A DNA stretch of 64,000 bases from positions 124,001-188,000 of the forward strand of contig NZ_LFIO01001075.1 of NCBI RefSeq assembly GCF_001187535.1, in the 5' to 3' direction. Position 1 is the first letter of the stretch; each line of letters opens with the position of its first letter. This document shows, piece after piece, positions 26,247 through 35,673 of this stretch. Under the pieces are notes generated by a model. It was given only the letters and a program-made list of their open reading frames with translations. It searched no databases and was not told the origin of the DNA. The DNA is from Rhizobium ecuadorense. GTDB lineage: Bacteria > Pseudomonadota > Alphaproteobacteria > Rhizobiales > Rhizobiaceae. Both the position numbers and the translations under genes were made by a program.

Positions 26247-27656
26247 TCATTTCTCTCCTGTTGCCGAACCGATCAGCATCGCGATCCCGTCAAGCGCTGC
26301 CACGTGTCCGACGAAGGCTTCACCCCTGACTTCGAAATTCTTATACTGATCGAAGCTTGCGCAAGCCGGGGATAACATCACGGCCGAAGCAGCCCCGTCG
26401 CGCTCGGCATCGGCTGCCGCATGCACGACCGCGCGCTCCAGCGTACCCGAGATCTCGTAAGGCACGGCCTCGCCGAGGGTGGCTGCGAATTCCGCCGCCG
26501 CCTCACCGATCAGATAGGCCTTGGCGATGCGCGGAAAATAGGGAGCGAGCGTCGTGATGCCGCCTGATTTCGGCAGGCCGCCGGCGATCCAGTAGATGCG
26601 ATCATAGCTCGAAAGCGCCGGCGCCGCGGCATCGGCATTGGTCGCTTTGGAATCATTGACGAAAACGACGCGGCCGCGCTGCCCCACCGGCTGCATGCGG
26701 TGCTTGAGGCCGGGGAATGAGGCAAGGCCGGCGCGGATGTCGTCGGCGGAAACACCGACGGCAAGGCAGGCGGCCACGGCTGCGGCGGCGTTCTGCGCAT
26801 TATGGCTGCCGCGCAGCGTCTGGATGCCGTCGAGATCGGCGAAGGGCAGCATGGCGCCGCCGGCGACCTGAATGAGCCTGGTGCCCTCAGCATAAATGCC
26901 TGATGCCACCACGTTGCGGCGGGAGATGCGCACCACCTTGACGCCTGCCCGCTCGACGCGGTCGGCAATCAGCGCCGAATGACTGTCGTCGATGCCGACG
27001 ATCGCGGTATCGCTGCCGGCGACCAGCCGCTCCTTGACGTCGGCATAATGCTGCATCGTGCCGTGACGGTCGAGATGATCGGGCGTCAGATTGAGCAGGA
27101 TGCCGGCGGACGGGTCCAGCGTCGGCGCCAGGTCGATCTGGTAGGAAGAGCACTCGACAACGTAGTAACGTTCGGCCTTCGGCGGATCGAGCGTCAGGAC
27201 CGCCGTGCCGATATTGCCGCCGAGCTGCGTATCGTAACCTGACGATTTCAGGATATGGGCGATCAGCGCCGTCGTCGTCGACTTGCCGTTGGTGCCGGTG
27301 ATGGCGATGAACGGGCAATCCGGCGCACGGGCGCGGCGCTCGCGCACGAAGAGCTCGACATCGCCGACGATATCGACGCCGGCGGCGCGCGCAAGATCGA
27401 CGGTCCAGTGCGGCTTGGGGTGGGTGAGCGGCACACCTGGTGATAGCACGAACAGCGCCTGCGCGCTCCAGTCGATCGTGTGCAGGTCCTCCGTCCGGAT
27501 GCCTTCGGCGGAAGCCTTGGCGACGCTGTCGGGATTGTCGTCCCAGGCGGTCACCTCGGCGCCGCCCGAAACCAGCGCCCGGGCGGTGGCAAGGCCGGAG
27601 CCGCCGAGCCCGAAAAGCGCGACCTTCCTGTCCTTGAGCGTCGTGACCGGGATCAT
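26247..27656 (-). CDS. murD: UDP-N-acetylmuramoyl-L-alanine--D-glutamate ligase MurD
   Basis: Mur ligase of 469 aa adding D-Glu. The N-terminal domain starts VALFGLGGSGLATARAL, the ATP loop is GTNGKSTTTALI, VECSSYQIDL and NLTPDHLDRHGTM mark the central domain, FVNDSKATNADAA the C-terminal one, and LSPACASFDQYKNFEVRG is the typical end. It lies 7 bases after mraY. Confidence 0.97.
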   Translation of the reverse strand: MIPVTTLKDRKVALFGLGGSGLATARALVSGGAEVTAWDDNPDSVAKASAEGIRTEDLHTIDWSAQALFVLSPGVPLTHPKPHWTVDLARAAGVDIVGDVELFVRERRARAPDCPFIAITGTNGKSTTTALIAHILKSSGYDTQLGGNIGTAVLTLDPPKAERYYVVECSSYQIDLAPTLDPSAGILLNLTPDHLDRHGTMQHYADVKERLVAGSDTAIVGIDDSHSALIADRVERAGVKVVRISRRNVVASGIYAEGTRLIQVAGGAMLPFADLDGIQTLRGSHNAQNAAAAVAACLAVGVSADDIRAGLASFPGLKHRMQPVGQRGRVVFVNDSKATNADAAAPALSSYDRIYWIAGGLPKSGGITTLAPYFPRIAKAYLIGEAAAEFAATLGEAVPYEISGTLERAVVHAAADAERDGAASAVMLSPACASFDQYKNFEVRGEAFVGHVAALDGIAMLIGSATGEK

Positions 27657-27663
27657 CGCCGCC

Positions 27664-28764
27664 TCACCGCAGCTTCAGCGTCGAGAGGCCGAGCATGGCA
27701 AGGCCGACGGCGATGATCCAGAAGCGGATTACCACCTGGCTCTCGGTCCAGCCCTTCTTCTCGAAGTGATGATGGATCGGCGCCATCAGGAAGACCCGTC
27801 GGCCGGTCATTTTGAAGAAGCCGACCTGGATGATGACCGAGAGCGTCTCCATGACGAAGAGGCCGCCGATGATCGCCATGACGATCTCGTGCTTGGTGGC
27901 GACGGCGACGGTGCCGATCGTGCCGCCGAGCGCGAGCGAGCCGGTGTCGCCCATGAAGATGGCGGCCGGCGGCGCATTGAACCAGAGGAAGCCGAGCCCG
28001 GCGCCGATGACGGCGCCGAGGACGACTGCAAGCTCGCCGGTGCCGGGCACGAAATTGATCTGCAGGTAGTTCGCAAACACCACGTTACCGGCGAGATAGG
28101 CGATGACGCCGAAGGAGGCGGCGGCGATCATGACAGGCACGATGGCAAGCCCGTCGAGGCCGTCAGTCAGGTTGACGGCATTGCCGGCGCCGACGATGAC
28201 GAAGCCGCCGAAGACGACGAACATGATGCCTATATTGATCATGAAGTCCTTGAAGAAGGGAAAGGCGATCGACGAGCCGAAGGTCGAACCGGCAACGCCC
28301 GAGGCAAGGGCGGTGCGCATCATGAAATAAACGGCGATGCCGGCGATGATGAACTCGATGCCGAGGCGCGCCTTGCCGGAAAAACCCATATGGCTCTGCT
28401 TCGTCACCTTGAGATAGTCGTCATAGAAGCCGATCGCGCCGAAGCCGAGCGTCACCAGCAGCGTGGCGACGACGTAGACGTTGGAAAGATCGGCCCAGAG
28501 CAGCGACGCGCCGACGATGCCGGCAAGGATCATCAGCCCGCCCATGGTCGGCGTGCCGGCCTTCTTGAAATGCGTCTGCGGTCCGTCGGCGCGGATCGGC
28601 TGGCCCTTGCCCTGCCGGATGCGCAGCGAATTGATGATCGTCGGCCCGAACAGGAAGACGATCAGGGCCGAGGTGAAGAGAGCAGCGCCTGTGCGGAAGG
28701 TAATATATCTGAACAGGTTCAGAAATTTGAAATATTCCGACAGTTCGACAAGCCAGATCAGCAT
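27664..28764 (-). CDS. mraY: phospho-MurNAc-pentapeptide transferase MraY
   Basis: Integral membrane enzyme of 366 aa that makes lipid I from undecaprenyl phosphate. About ten transmembrane segments. Diagnostic blocks are GTPTMGGLMIL, the catalytic FYDDYLKV, NAVNLTDGLDGLAI with the second Asp pair, FMGDTGSLALGG and PIHHHFEKKGW. It follows murF by 22 bases. Confidence 0.97.
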   Translation of the reverse strand: MLIWLVELSEYFKFLNLFRYITFRTGAALFTSALIVFLFGPTIINSLRIRQGKGQPIRADGPQTHFKKAGTPTMGGLMILAGIVGASLLWADLSNVYVVATLLVTLGFGAIGFYDDYLKVTKQSHMGFSGKARLGIEFIIAGIAVYFMMRTALASGVAGSTFGSSIAFPFFKDFMINIGIMFVVFGGFVIVGAGNAVNLTDGLDGLAIVPVMIAAASFGVIAYLAGNVVFANYLQINFVPGTGELAVVLGAVIGAGLGFLWFNAPPAAIFMGDTGSLALGGTIGTVAVATKHEIVMAIIGGLFVMETLSVIIQVGFFKMTGRRVFLMAPIHHHFEKKGWTESQVVIRFWIIAVGLAMLGLSTLKLR

Positions 28765-28786
28765 TCAGGGCCCCTTGTTTACCCGA

Positions 28787-30226
28787 TCAAAGTTCGCGTT
28801 GCGTGTCGGAAAATGGCGGGAACTTGTCAAGGAGCGCGGCGACGATCTTGCCGAAACCGATGCCCAGAGACGATTTCACCATCAACACGTCGCCCGGTGC
28901 GACCGAGTTCAATACATAATCCGTCAGTTCGCCGGTGTTCTCGCGATATTCGACATGGACGCTTTCCGGCAATGATTCCTTGAGCGCAGCCATCTCTGCT
29001 CCTGCGAGCCAGACATGTTCGATGCCGGCCGCAAGCAGCGGCACGGCAAGATCGGTATGAACCTTCTGCGCATACTCGCCCATTTCAAGCATGTCGCCGA
29101 GCACGGCGATGCGGCGTCCGCGGCTGGTCGGCTCGGAGGCCGCCAGCAGCGCGATCGCCGCGCGCATCGAAGCCGGATTGGCATTGTAGCTTTCGTCGAT
29201 CAGCGTAAAGCTGCCACTGCCGCTGCCCATCGAAAGCCGGTGGCGCTTGCCCCTGCCCTTTTCCGGCTTCAGCGTCGCCAGTGCAGCGATCGCCTTTTCC
29301 ATATCGGCGCCGACGATCCTGACGACCCCGAGCGCTGCGAGCGCATTTTCGGCGATATGGCGGCCGGGCGCGCCGATCGCGACCTCCAGCGTCTCGCCGC
29401 CGATCGTCAGCCACAGCGTCGAATTCTCGTCCGCGCCGTTGAATTCCGCCAGCCGGAATTCGGCCTTGGCATGCTGGCCGAAAGAACGGATGTGTTCGAT
29501 ACCGAGCGACTGAGCCGTGCGGTCGAGGAAATTGAACTGGTCGTTGTCGCGGTTGAGCACGACATGGCCGCCTGGTTCTAGTCCCTCGAAGATCTCCGCT
29601 TTGGCGGCAGCGATCTCCTTGATGTTCTTGAAATTGCCGAGATGCGCCGGCGCGATCGTCGTGATGATGGCGACGTCGGGACGGATCATCTCGACCAGCG
29701 GCCGGATCTCGCCGGGATGGTTCATCCCGACTTCGAAGACACCGTAATCCGTGTCGCCAGGCATGCGCGCCAGCGTCAGCGGTACGCCCCAATGATTGTT
29801 GAAGGAGGCGACGGAGGCATGCACCTTGCCGGAGGGCGACAGCACATGCCGGAGCATTTCCTTGGTGGTCGTCTTTCCCACGGAGCCCGTCACCGCGATG
29901 ATCCGGGCCTTGGAGCGCTCGCGCGAGGCAAGGCCGAGCCGGCCGAGTGCCGCGAGCACATCCTCCACGACGATCATCGGCACCGTCAGGCGGCCCATGG
30001 CCGGAAGCCTCGCCTCACTGACGACGAGAAGCGAGGCACCGTTCGCCACCGCCATCGATGCGTAGTCGTGACCGTCGACACGGTCGCCCTTGATCGCGAA
30101 GAAGGCTTCGCCTGGAGCAATCGAGCGGCTGTCGATGGAAATGCCGGTGATGCCTTCAGGCAGAGTGCCGAAGGGGCGCCCCGCCATTGCTGCGATCATA
30201 TCTTCGGTCGTCCAGAGCCAGCTCAA
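28787..30226 (-). CDS. murF: UDP-MurNAc-tripeptide--D-Ala-D-Ala ligase MurF
   Basis: Mur ligase of 479 aa that adds the D-Ala-D-Ala made by Ddl. It has the N-terminal ISIDSRSIAPGEAFFAIKG, ATP loop VTGSVGKTTTKEM, NNHWGVPLTLA, GMNHPGEIRPL, APAHLGNF and ESYNANPASMRAAI in the C-terminal domain. The start ATG overlaps the murE stop by 4 bases. Confidence 0.97.
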   Translation of the reverse strand: MSWLWTTEDMIAAMAGRPFGTLPEGITGISIDSRSIAPGEAFFAIKGDRVDGHDYASMAVANGASLLVVSEARLPAMGRLTVPMIVVEDVLAALGRLGLASRERSKARIIAVTGSVGKTTTKEMLRHVLSPSGKVHASVASFNNHWGVPLTLARMPGDTDYGVFEVGMNHPGEIRPLVEMIRPDVAIITTIAPAHLGNFKNIKEIAAAKAEIFEGLEPGGHVVLNRDNDQFNFLDRTAQSLGIEHIRSFGQHAKAEFRLAEFNGADENSTLWLTIGGETLEVAIGAPGRHIAENALAALGVVRIVGADMEKAIAALATLKPEKGRGKRHRLSMGSGSGSFTLIDESYNANPASMRAAIALLAASEPTSRGRRIAVLGDMLEMGEYAQKVHTDLAVPLLAAGIEHVWLAGAEMAALKESLPESVHVEYRENTGELTDYVLNSVAPGDVLMVKSSLGIGFGKIVAALLDKFPPFSDTQREL

Positions 30227-31683
30227 GATTGCAGTTCCTCCAAGGCCTTGCGCACCTCCGCATGATCGGAGAACGGCAGGGTCACGCTGCCGATCGTCTG
30301 CCCTTCTTCATGCCCCTTGCCGGCGACGATCAGCGTATCGCCGGATCGCAACATACCAACCGCCTGACGGATCGCGGTGGCGCGATCGGCGATTTCCGCG
30401 GCGCTAGGTGCCGCCGCCATGATCTCCGCCCGGATCGAGGCCGGCTCCTCCGAGCGCGGATTATCGTCGGTGACGATGACGACGTCGGCAAGCCGGCAGG
30501 CGATTTCGCCCATGATCGGCCGTTTGCCGCGATCACGGTCGCCGCCGCAGCCGAAGACGACGACGACGCGGCCGGTGGTGAAGGGCCGGACCGAGCCCAG
30601 CACGTTTTCCAGCGCGTCAGGCTTATGGGCATAGTCGACATAGGCGAGCGCGCCGTCTTTCGTATGGCCGACCAGTTCGAGACGGCCGGACGCGCCGACC
30701 AGCTTCTCGAGTGCGGCCATCGCAACTTTCGGCTCGACGCCGGTCGACATGGCAAGACCTGCCGCGACCAGTGCGTTGGCGACCTGGAAATCGCCGGCCA
30801 GCGGAATGTCCACTTCGAAGATTTCGCCGCCAATATGGATCTCGGCGGTCTGCTTGTGGCGGAAGTGCTCGACACGTTTCAAGGCGAGGTAATCGCCCTT
30901 GCGCCCGACGGTGCGCACATTATGACCGGCATCGGCCGCGGCCTTGATCGCCTGCGCCGACCAAGGATCGTCGGCAAAGATGACCGCCGGCGCACCCTTC
31001 GGCAACAGCACCTCGAACAGCCGCATCTTGGCGGCCATATAGGACTCGACCGTCGGGTGATAATCCATGTGGTCGCGGCCGAGATTGGTGAAGGCGGCAG
31101 CGGCAAGCTTGACGCCGTCGAGCCGGCTTTGGTCGAGGCCATGGCTGGAAGCCTCCATCGCCGCATGCGTGACACCTTCGCCGGCAAGTTCGGCGAGCAG
31201 CTTGTGCAGCGACACCGGATCGGGCGTCGTCAGCGAACCATATTCGTTACGCGTCGGCGAGACGACACCTGTTGTGCCGATCATCGCCGCCGCATGCCCA
31301 GCATGCGCCCAGATCTGCCGGGTGAAAGAAGCAACCGAGGTCTTGCCCGCGGTGCCGGTGACGGCGACCATGGTCTCGGGCTGTCTGCCGAAGAAACGCG
31401 AAGCGGCGATCGAAAGGAACCGGCGCGGCTCCTTGACCGCAAGCACAGGGATGGAGGCATCAACAGGCTGGGAGGAGATCGCGACGGCTGCACCTCGGCC
31501 GGCCGCATCGGCGATGAAGCCCGCGCCATCTGCCTTGGTGCCGGCGACTGCGACGAAGGCATTGCCCGGCGTCACGTGGCGGCTGTCCGATGACAGGCCT
31601 GAAATATCAAGCAGGCCTGCCGGGCCTTCGAGCTGTGCTTCAATTTCCGGAAACTGATCTCCGGCCAGGTCTCGCAATTTCAT
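30223..31683 (-). CDS. murE: UDP-MurNAc-L-Ala-D-Glu:meso-diaminopimelate ligase MurE
   Basis: Mur ligase of 486 aa. It has the N-terminal SGLSSDSRHVTPGNAFVAVAG, ATP loop VTGTAGKTSVASF, MEASSHGLDQSRL and NLGRDHMDYH. DNPRSEEP is the motif that selects meso-DAP rather than lysine, as expected in a Gram-negative. The start is the ATG at 31683 (MKLRDLAG), since upstream residues do not fit the family. A 66-base gap separates it from ftsI. Confidence 0.97.
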   Translation of the reverse strand: MKLRDLAGDQFPEIEAQLEGPAGLLDISGLSSDSRHVTPGNAFVAVAGTKADGAGFIADAAGRGAAVAISSQPVDASIPVLAVKEPRRFLSIAASRFFGRQPETMVAVTGTAGKTSVASFTRQIWAHAGHAAAMIGTTGVVSPTRNEYGSLTTPDPVSLHKLLAELAGEGVTHAAMEASSHGLDQSRLDGVKLAAAAFTNLGRDHMDYHPTVESYMAAKMRLFEVLLPKGAPAVIFADDPWSAQAIKAAADAGHNVRTVGRKGDYLALKRVEHFRHKQTAEIHIGGEIFEVDIPLAGDFQVANALVAAGLAMSTGVEPKVAMAALEKLVGASGRLELVGHTKDGALAYVDYAHKPDALENVLGSVRPFTTGRVVVVFGCGGDRDRGKRPIMGEIACRLADVVIVTDDNPRSEEPASIRAEIMAAAPSAAEIADRATAIRQAVGMLRSGDTLIVAGKGHEEGQTIGSVTLPFSDHAEVRKALEELQS

Positions 31684-31749
31684 CGAATGCACTTTTCTCT
31701 CTTGAAGCCGGTCCACCCCTCGCGAATCGGCGTCGATATTCATTCACAC

Positions 31750-33510
31750 TCAATAAGACACCAGCAAGGCCGATCCGCCCTCCCCGAATTTCGGCTCGAT
31801 GCCGAGAATGGGAGCCGCGCGGCTGATGATCTCGCGGGCGATCGGGCCTGCGGTGCCGGCAGAGATCGTTCCGCCATATTGCTTCTCGCCGGTTTTCGGC
31901 TCGTCGCAGAAGGTGATCACGGCATATCTTGGATCGTTGATCGGGAATGCGGCAATGAAGGAATTGAAGTTCAAAGTCGCCGAATAACGGCCGTTCACCA
32001 CCTTGTCGGCCGTACCGGTCTTGCTGCCGACGGCAAAGCCCGGCACGCGGGCGACGCGGCCCGATCCTTTGTAGCCGTTGAAATCGAGCAGATAGCGGAT
32101 CTCGTCGCTGGTCGTCTTCTTGATGACCTGCGTGGCGATCTCATCGGCCTGTTCGCGGCTGCGCGGCAGGAATGTCGGCTCGATCAGCTTGCCGCCGTTG
32201 ACGAGAGCGGCAGCCGCCACCCCTGTCTGCAGCGCCGTCGTCGAGACGCCATGGCCGAAGGAAATCGTAATCGAATTGATCTTCTTCCAGACCCGCGGCT
32301 GGCTCGGCATCTTCACCTCGGGCAGTTCGGTCTGCATCTTGGTCAAGAGGCCGAACTTGGTCAGATAGTCCTTCTGCGCGTCGATGCCGACGATGTCGAT
32401 GACACGCGCCGTGCCGATATTCGACGAATACTGGAAAATCTCAGGCACGGTCAGCCAGCGGCGCTGCCCGTGGAAATCGTGGATGGTGAAACCGCCGATA
32501 TAGATCGATTTGCTGGCATCGAATGTGTCGGTCATCTTCACCTTGCCGGTGTCGAGCGCCATCGCCAGCGAAAAGGTCTTGAAGGTCGATCCCATTTCGA
32601 AGGTGCCGTTGGTCATCCGGTTGAGCCAACCCTCCTTGGCCCCTTCCTGCGGATCGTTCGGATCGAAATCCGGCGCTGAGGCCATGGCCAGCACTTCCCC
32701 GGTATGCACATCGATGACGGCGGCACCGGCGCCCTTGGACTGGAAGTTGTTGACGGCGTTGACGACCGCGTCCCGGACGATGTTCTGCACGCGCAGGTCG
32801 ATCGAAAGCCGCACCGGCTCGAGCGGCTGGTCGCTGGTCATGCCGACCGAGGCGAGGTCGGCAAGACCCTGGTCGTCGATATATTTCTCCATGCCGGCTA
32901 CGCCGCGGTTGTCGATGTTGACGTAACCGAGGATATGTGCGGCAGTCGAGCCGCCCGGATAGAAGCGGCGCTTCTCCGGCCGGAAGCCGATGCCGGGAAT
33001 GCCGAGCGCCAGGATCTGGCTCTGCTGCTTCGGCGTCAGTTGCCGGCGCAGCCAGGCGAAGTGCGAGGTTTTGACCGAGAGCTTCTTATAGGTATCCCGA
33101 ACATCGAGCTCGGGCAGAACAGTCGCAAGCTTCTCGACCGCCTCGTCGGCATCGACGATCTTGTTGGGCTCGGCAAACAGCGAGACGGTGCGAATATCGG
33201 TCGCCAGCACTTCGCCGTTGCGGTCGAGAATGTCGGGGCGCGAGGCCATCAGCCGATCGGGCGGCAGGATGCTGGAGACGACCTCCTGATCCTTCATCGC
33301 ATATTCGACGAGACGACCGCCGATAATGACGTAGACACCCATGAAGCCGAGGATCAGCAAGCCGACACGGCTCTTTGCCTGCCCCGATTTCTTCTTGCGG
33401 GATCCCTCGATCGCCAGGCCGGCGGGCGACGGACCGCCGAACCGGTTATAGACGCCGGCGGAAAAATGCGCCTGGCTCTTCAACACCATGATGCGGGAAA
33501 GAAACGACAT
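31750..33510 (-). CDS. ftsI: septal D,D-transpeptidase FtsI (PBP3)
   Basis: Class B penicillin-binding protein of 586 aa that cross-links septal peptidoglycan with FtsW. One N-terminal transmembrane helix (around GLLILGFMGVYVIIGGRLVEY, after a basic cytoplasmic tail), a pedestal domain, then the transpeptidase domain with SxxK in GSTFKT, SxN in YSSNIG and KTG in GSKTGTAD. The start codon overlaps the ftsL stop by one base (TAATG). Confidence 0.96.
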   Translation of the reverse strand: MSFLSRIMVLKSQAHFSAGVYNRFGGPSPAGLAIEGSRKKKSGQAKSRVGLLILGFMGVYVIIGGRLVEYAMKDQEVVSSILPPDRLMASRPDILDRNGEVLATDIRTVSLFAEPNKIVDADEAVEKLATVLPELDVRDTYKKLSVKTSHFAWLRRQLTPKQQSQILALGIPGIGFRPEKRRFYPGGSTAAHILGYVNIDNRGVAGMEKYIDDQGLADLASVGMTSDQPLEPVRLSIDLRVQNIVRDAVVNAVNNFQSKGAGAAVIDVHTGEVLAMASAPDFDPNDPQEGAKEGWLNRMTNGTFEMGSTFKTFSLAMALDTGKVKMTDTFDASKSIYIGGFTIHDFHGQRRWLTVPEIFQYSSNIGTARVIDIVGIDAQKDYLTKFGLLTKMQTELPEVKMPSQPRVWKKINSITISFGHGVSTTALQTGVAAAALVNGGKLIEPTFLPRSREQADEIATQVIKKTTSDEIRYLLDFNGYKGSGRVARVPGFAVGSKTGTADKVVNGRYSATLNFNSFIAAFPINDPRYAVITFCDEPKTGEKQYGGTISAGTAGPIAREIISRAAPILGIEPKFGEGGSALLVSY

Positions 33511-33983
33511 TATTCCACCGACCCCGTTTCGATCTCGTCTGCTTCATCCTCCGCCTCGGCGCGCGGCGCGGGTTTTGGAACGGGCTGCGCTTTCGTCGTG
33601 ACGGTCACGCCGGCTAGGGCTGCGCCCTTGGCGCCGGCCCCGGTCGCGCCCTTGGCGCCAGCCTTGGCCTCGGTCACGTCGGGCACGGGAACCTCGGATT
33701 TCAGCATCGGCAATTCCTTGGCATGCACCAGCGCCGTCGATTGCGTCGGCTGCAGTTGCAACTCGTCATCATAGGCCTTGACCAGCCGCTCCAGACGGTT
33801 TGGCTGCGATTGCAGCGCCCAGTCAGCCTTGAGAAGGTCGATCGTGTCCTCTTCGAGCTTGATCTCGGCTTCGAGGCGATGAACCTCCTCGAGCTTCAAT
33901 TCGGCGCGATGCTTGATCGTGTAGGTGACGGCGGCGGTGGCCGTCATAACGCCGATGAGCACGAGATCGAACGTTTTCAGCAT
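33510..33983 (-). CDS. ftsL: cell division protein FtsL
   Basis: Small bitopic divisome protein, 157 aa. A short N-terminus, a transmembrane helix (FDLVLIGVMTATAAVTYTI), then a periplasmic coiled coil with heptad-like Leu/Glu pattern (LKLEEVHRLEAEIKLEEDTI) and the phrase DWALQSQPNRLERL, typical of rhizobial FtsL. After about residue 90 comes a tail rich in Ala, Lys, Pro and Gly that ordinary FtsL proteins of about 110-120 aa lack. SD GGAGG sits 5 bases before the ATG at 33983. It lies between rsmH and ftsI as expected. Confidence 0.9.
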   Translation of the reverse strand: MLKTFDLVLIGVMTATAAVTYTIKHRAELKLEEVHRLEAEIKLEEDTIDLLKADWALQSQPNRLERLVKAYDDELQLQPTQSTALVHAKELPMLKSEVPVPDVTEAKAGAKGATGAGAKGAALAGVTVTTKAQPVPKPAPRAEAEDEADEIETGSVE

Positions 33984-33984
33984 A

Positions 33985-35010
33985 TCAACCTCCAAGCTTT
34001 CCGAGACTGGCGAGATTGGGAAACCCGAAGAGCGACATATCCGCGGCCTCAGCGGCGGCCTCCGTCCTCAAGCCGGCGCGCAGCTTGGCGGAGCGGGCGC
34101 GCGGATTGATCTCCGCCTCCGCCTCGCTTGCCGAAACCATCGGCTTGCCGATCGCTGCGAAAGTTGCCGCCCGCTCATGCGCGACCGGCAGATGCCGCGA
34201 CCCCGACGCCTTGCCGGCGCGGTCGGAGAAGAATTTCTTGACGATCCGGTCTTCGAGCGAATGAAAGGTGACGACGACCAGCCGGCCGCCCGGCTTCAGC
34301 GCCGCCTCTGCCGCAAACAGAGCCTGCGCGAGTTCGCCGAGCTCGTCATTGACGAAGATGCGCAAGGCCTGGAAGACGCGTGTTGCCGGATGGATCTTGT
34401 CCTTCATCTTGCGCGGGGTGACCAGCTCGATGAGACCGGCAAGATCGCGTGTCGTCTCGAACGGCTTTTCCTCGCGGCGCTTCTCGATCGCATGCGCGAT
34501 GCGCGGCGCCTGGCTTTCCTCGCCGAGGAAATGGAAGATGCGGATGAGATCGGCGACCTTGGCACGATTGACGACATCGGCGGCCGAAACGCCTGCGGCC
34601 GACATGCGCATGTCGAGCGGCCCGTTCTTCTGGAAGGAGAAACCGCGCTCAGCCTCATCGATCTGCATGGAGGAAACGCCGATATCGAGAACGACGCCAT
34701 CGAGCCCGCCTTGCGGCGCATGATCAGCAAGATGCGAGAATTGCGAATGAACGAGCTTGAGGCGGCCAGCATGGGCGGCAACCATTGCCTGGCCGGATGC
34801 AATCGCCGTCGGATCGCGATCGAGCGCGATCACCTCGGCGCCGGCGGCAAGAATGGCGGAGCTATAACCGCCCGCACCGAAGGTACCGTCGAGGATAAGC
34901 TTGCCGGGCGCGGGCGCCAGCGCCGAAAGCACTTCATCAAGAAGAACAGGAATGTGACGAACCGGTCCGCCACCGGCATCAGTTGAACCTCCGCCAGGAT
35001 TCGCCACCAT
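33985..35010 (-). CDS. rsmH: 16S rRNA (cytosine1402-N4)-methyltransferase RsmH (MraW)
   Basis: SAM-dependent enzyme of 341 aa that methylates C1402 of 16S rRNA in the P site. Typical blocks are HIPVLLDEVLSAL, motif I DGTFGAGGYSSAIL, DRDPTAI, LDIGVSSMQID, GPLDMRM, ATRVFQALRIFVNDEL and FHSLEDRIVKKFF. The start ATG is at 35010 with GAGGGAAC upstream; the frame stays open further upstream through mraZ, but that part is not family sequence. One base separates its stop from the ftsL start. Confidence 0.96.
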   Translation of the reverse strand: MVANPGGGSTDAGGGPVRHIPVLLDEVLSALAPAPGKLILDGTFGAGGYSSAILAAGAEVIALDRDPTAIASGQAMVAAHAGRLKLVHSQFSHLADHAPQGGLDGVVLDIGVSSMQIDEAERGFSFQKNGPLDMRMSAAGVSAADVVNRAKVADLIRIFHFLGEESQAPRIAHAIEKRREEKPFETTRDLAGLIELVTPRKMKDKIHPATRVFQALRIFVNDELGELAQALFAAEAALKPGGRLVVVTFHSLEDRIVKKFFSDRAGKASGSRHLPVAHERAATFAAIGKPMVSASEAEAEINPRARSAKLRAGLRTEAAAEAADMSLFGFPNLASLGKLGG

Positions 35011-35027
35011 TCCGTTCCCTCGTTCTT

Positions 35028-35465
35028 TCAGGAACGCTTGCCCGCCAGCTTGCGCTCCCCTCGTGCCTGCGCCTGCGCAGCCACAAAAGCCTGCGGCTGC
35101 CAGAGCTGAAAATGATCCGCCCGACCGACGAAAGTCACTTCGTCCGAGATGCCGGTAAAGCCGCGAATGAAATCCGTGACCATCAGCCGCCCCTCGGCGT
35201 CGAGCTTCATGAAGACCCCGCCCCCGTGAATGAGAAGCGACATCTCGTTCGCACCCGGCGAAAACGGATCCTCCGCAGCAATCTGCCGTTCGAATCTTTC
35301 GAGAAGATCCGGACCGCCGACGCTGATCGCCGGAAACACAAAGTCCTGGAAGCAATAGAGCTCCTGAACATTGCGCTGCGCCAGCACGGAACGGAACGCC
35401 GAAGGCACGGAAACCCTGCCCTTGGCATCGATCCTGTTGGTCGCGTTCGAAAGGAAGCGGCTCAT
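35028..35465 (-). CDS. mraZ: transcriptional regulator MraZ
   Basis: DNA-binding protein of 145 aa with two AbrB-like MraZ repeats: first NATNRIDAKGRVSVPSAFR, second GVFMKLDAEGRLMVTDFIR, each with the DxxGR signature. In E. coli and other bacteria it represses its own dcw operon. The start is taken at the ATG at 35465, giving the normal length; an ATG four codons upstream (35477, MFRVMSRF) has the better SD (GGGAACGG) and is possible. It is the first gene of the minus-strand dcw transcript. Confidence 0.94.
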   Translation of the reverse strand: MSRFLSNATNRIDAKGRVSVPSAFRSVLAQRNVQELYCFQDFVFPAISVGGPDLLERFERQIAAEDPFSPGANEMSLLIHGGGVFMKLDAEGRLMVTDFIRGFTGISDEVTFVGRADHFQLWQPQAFVAAQAQARGERKLAGKRS

Positions 35466-35638
35466 CACACGAAACATCCGTTCCCGCAGGGATCCGGACC
35501 AAAAGACGCCCGAAACTCCCGATATCAGGCACAGCGTCGCAAGCCGGATGAGCGAAAACCCCTCCGACGCTTCCGGAGAGGAAGACGCCTTTGCTTTGCG
35601 ATGAATGGGCAGGTGATTGCCCTGGTGCAGTGCGCATT

Positions 35639-35673
35639 TGGGATAGCATGGGACCATATGGGCGTCAATGGGA
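35639..35673 (-). promoter_or_regulatory. MraZ-box array (four TGGGN repeats, 10-bp period)
   Basis: On the plus strand TGGGA, TGGGA, TGGGC and TGGGA start at 35639, 35649, 35659 and 35669, each pair separated by exactly 5 bases. MraZ of E. coli binds TGGGN direct repeats with 5-base spacers in front of mraZ, so this is very probably the autoregulatory operator of the dcw operon. Here the repeats read opposite to transcription. A possible minus-strand promoter overlaps them (TTGACG, then TATCCC 17 bases on). Confidence 0.75.

Noticed and set aside
24077..26329. 750-codon plus-strand open frame across murG and ftsW
   Set aside because: It is antisense to two clearly recognised genes, with low-complexity charged translation and no SD; it is a consequence of high GC3.
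33985..35649. 554-codon reading of rsmH extending through mraZ
   Set aside because: Residues upstream of MVANPGGG do not belong to RsmH and overlap mraZ in another frame; the ATG at 35010 with its SD gives the normal length.
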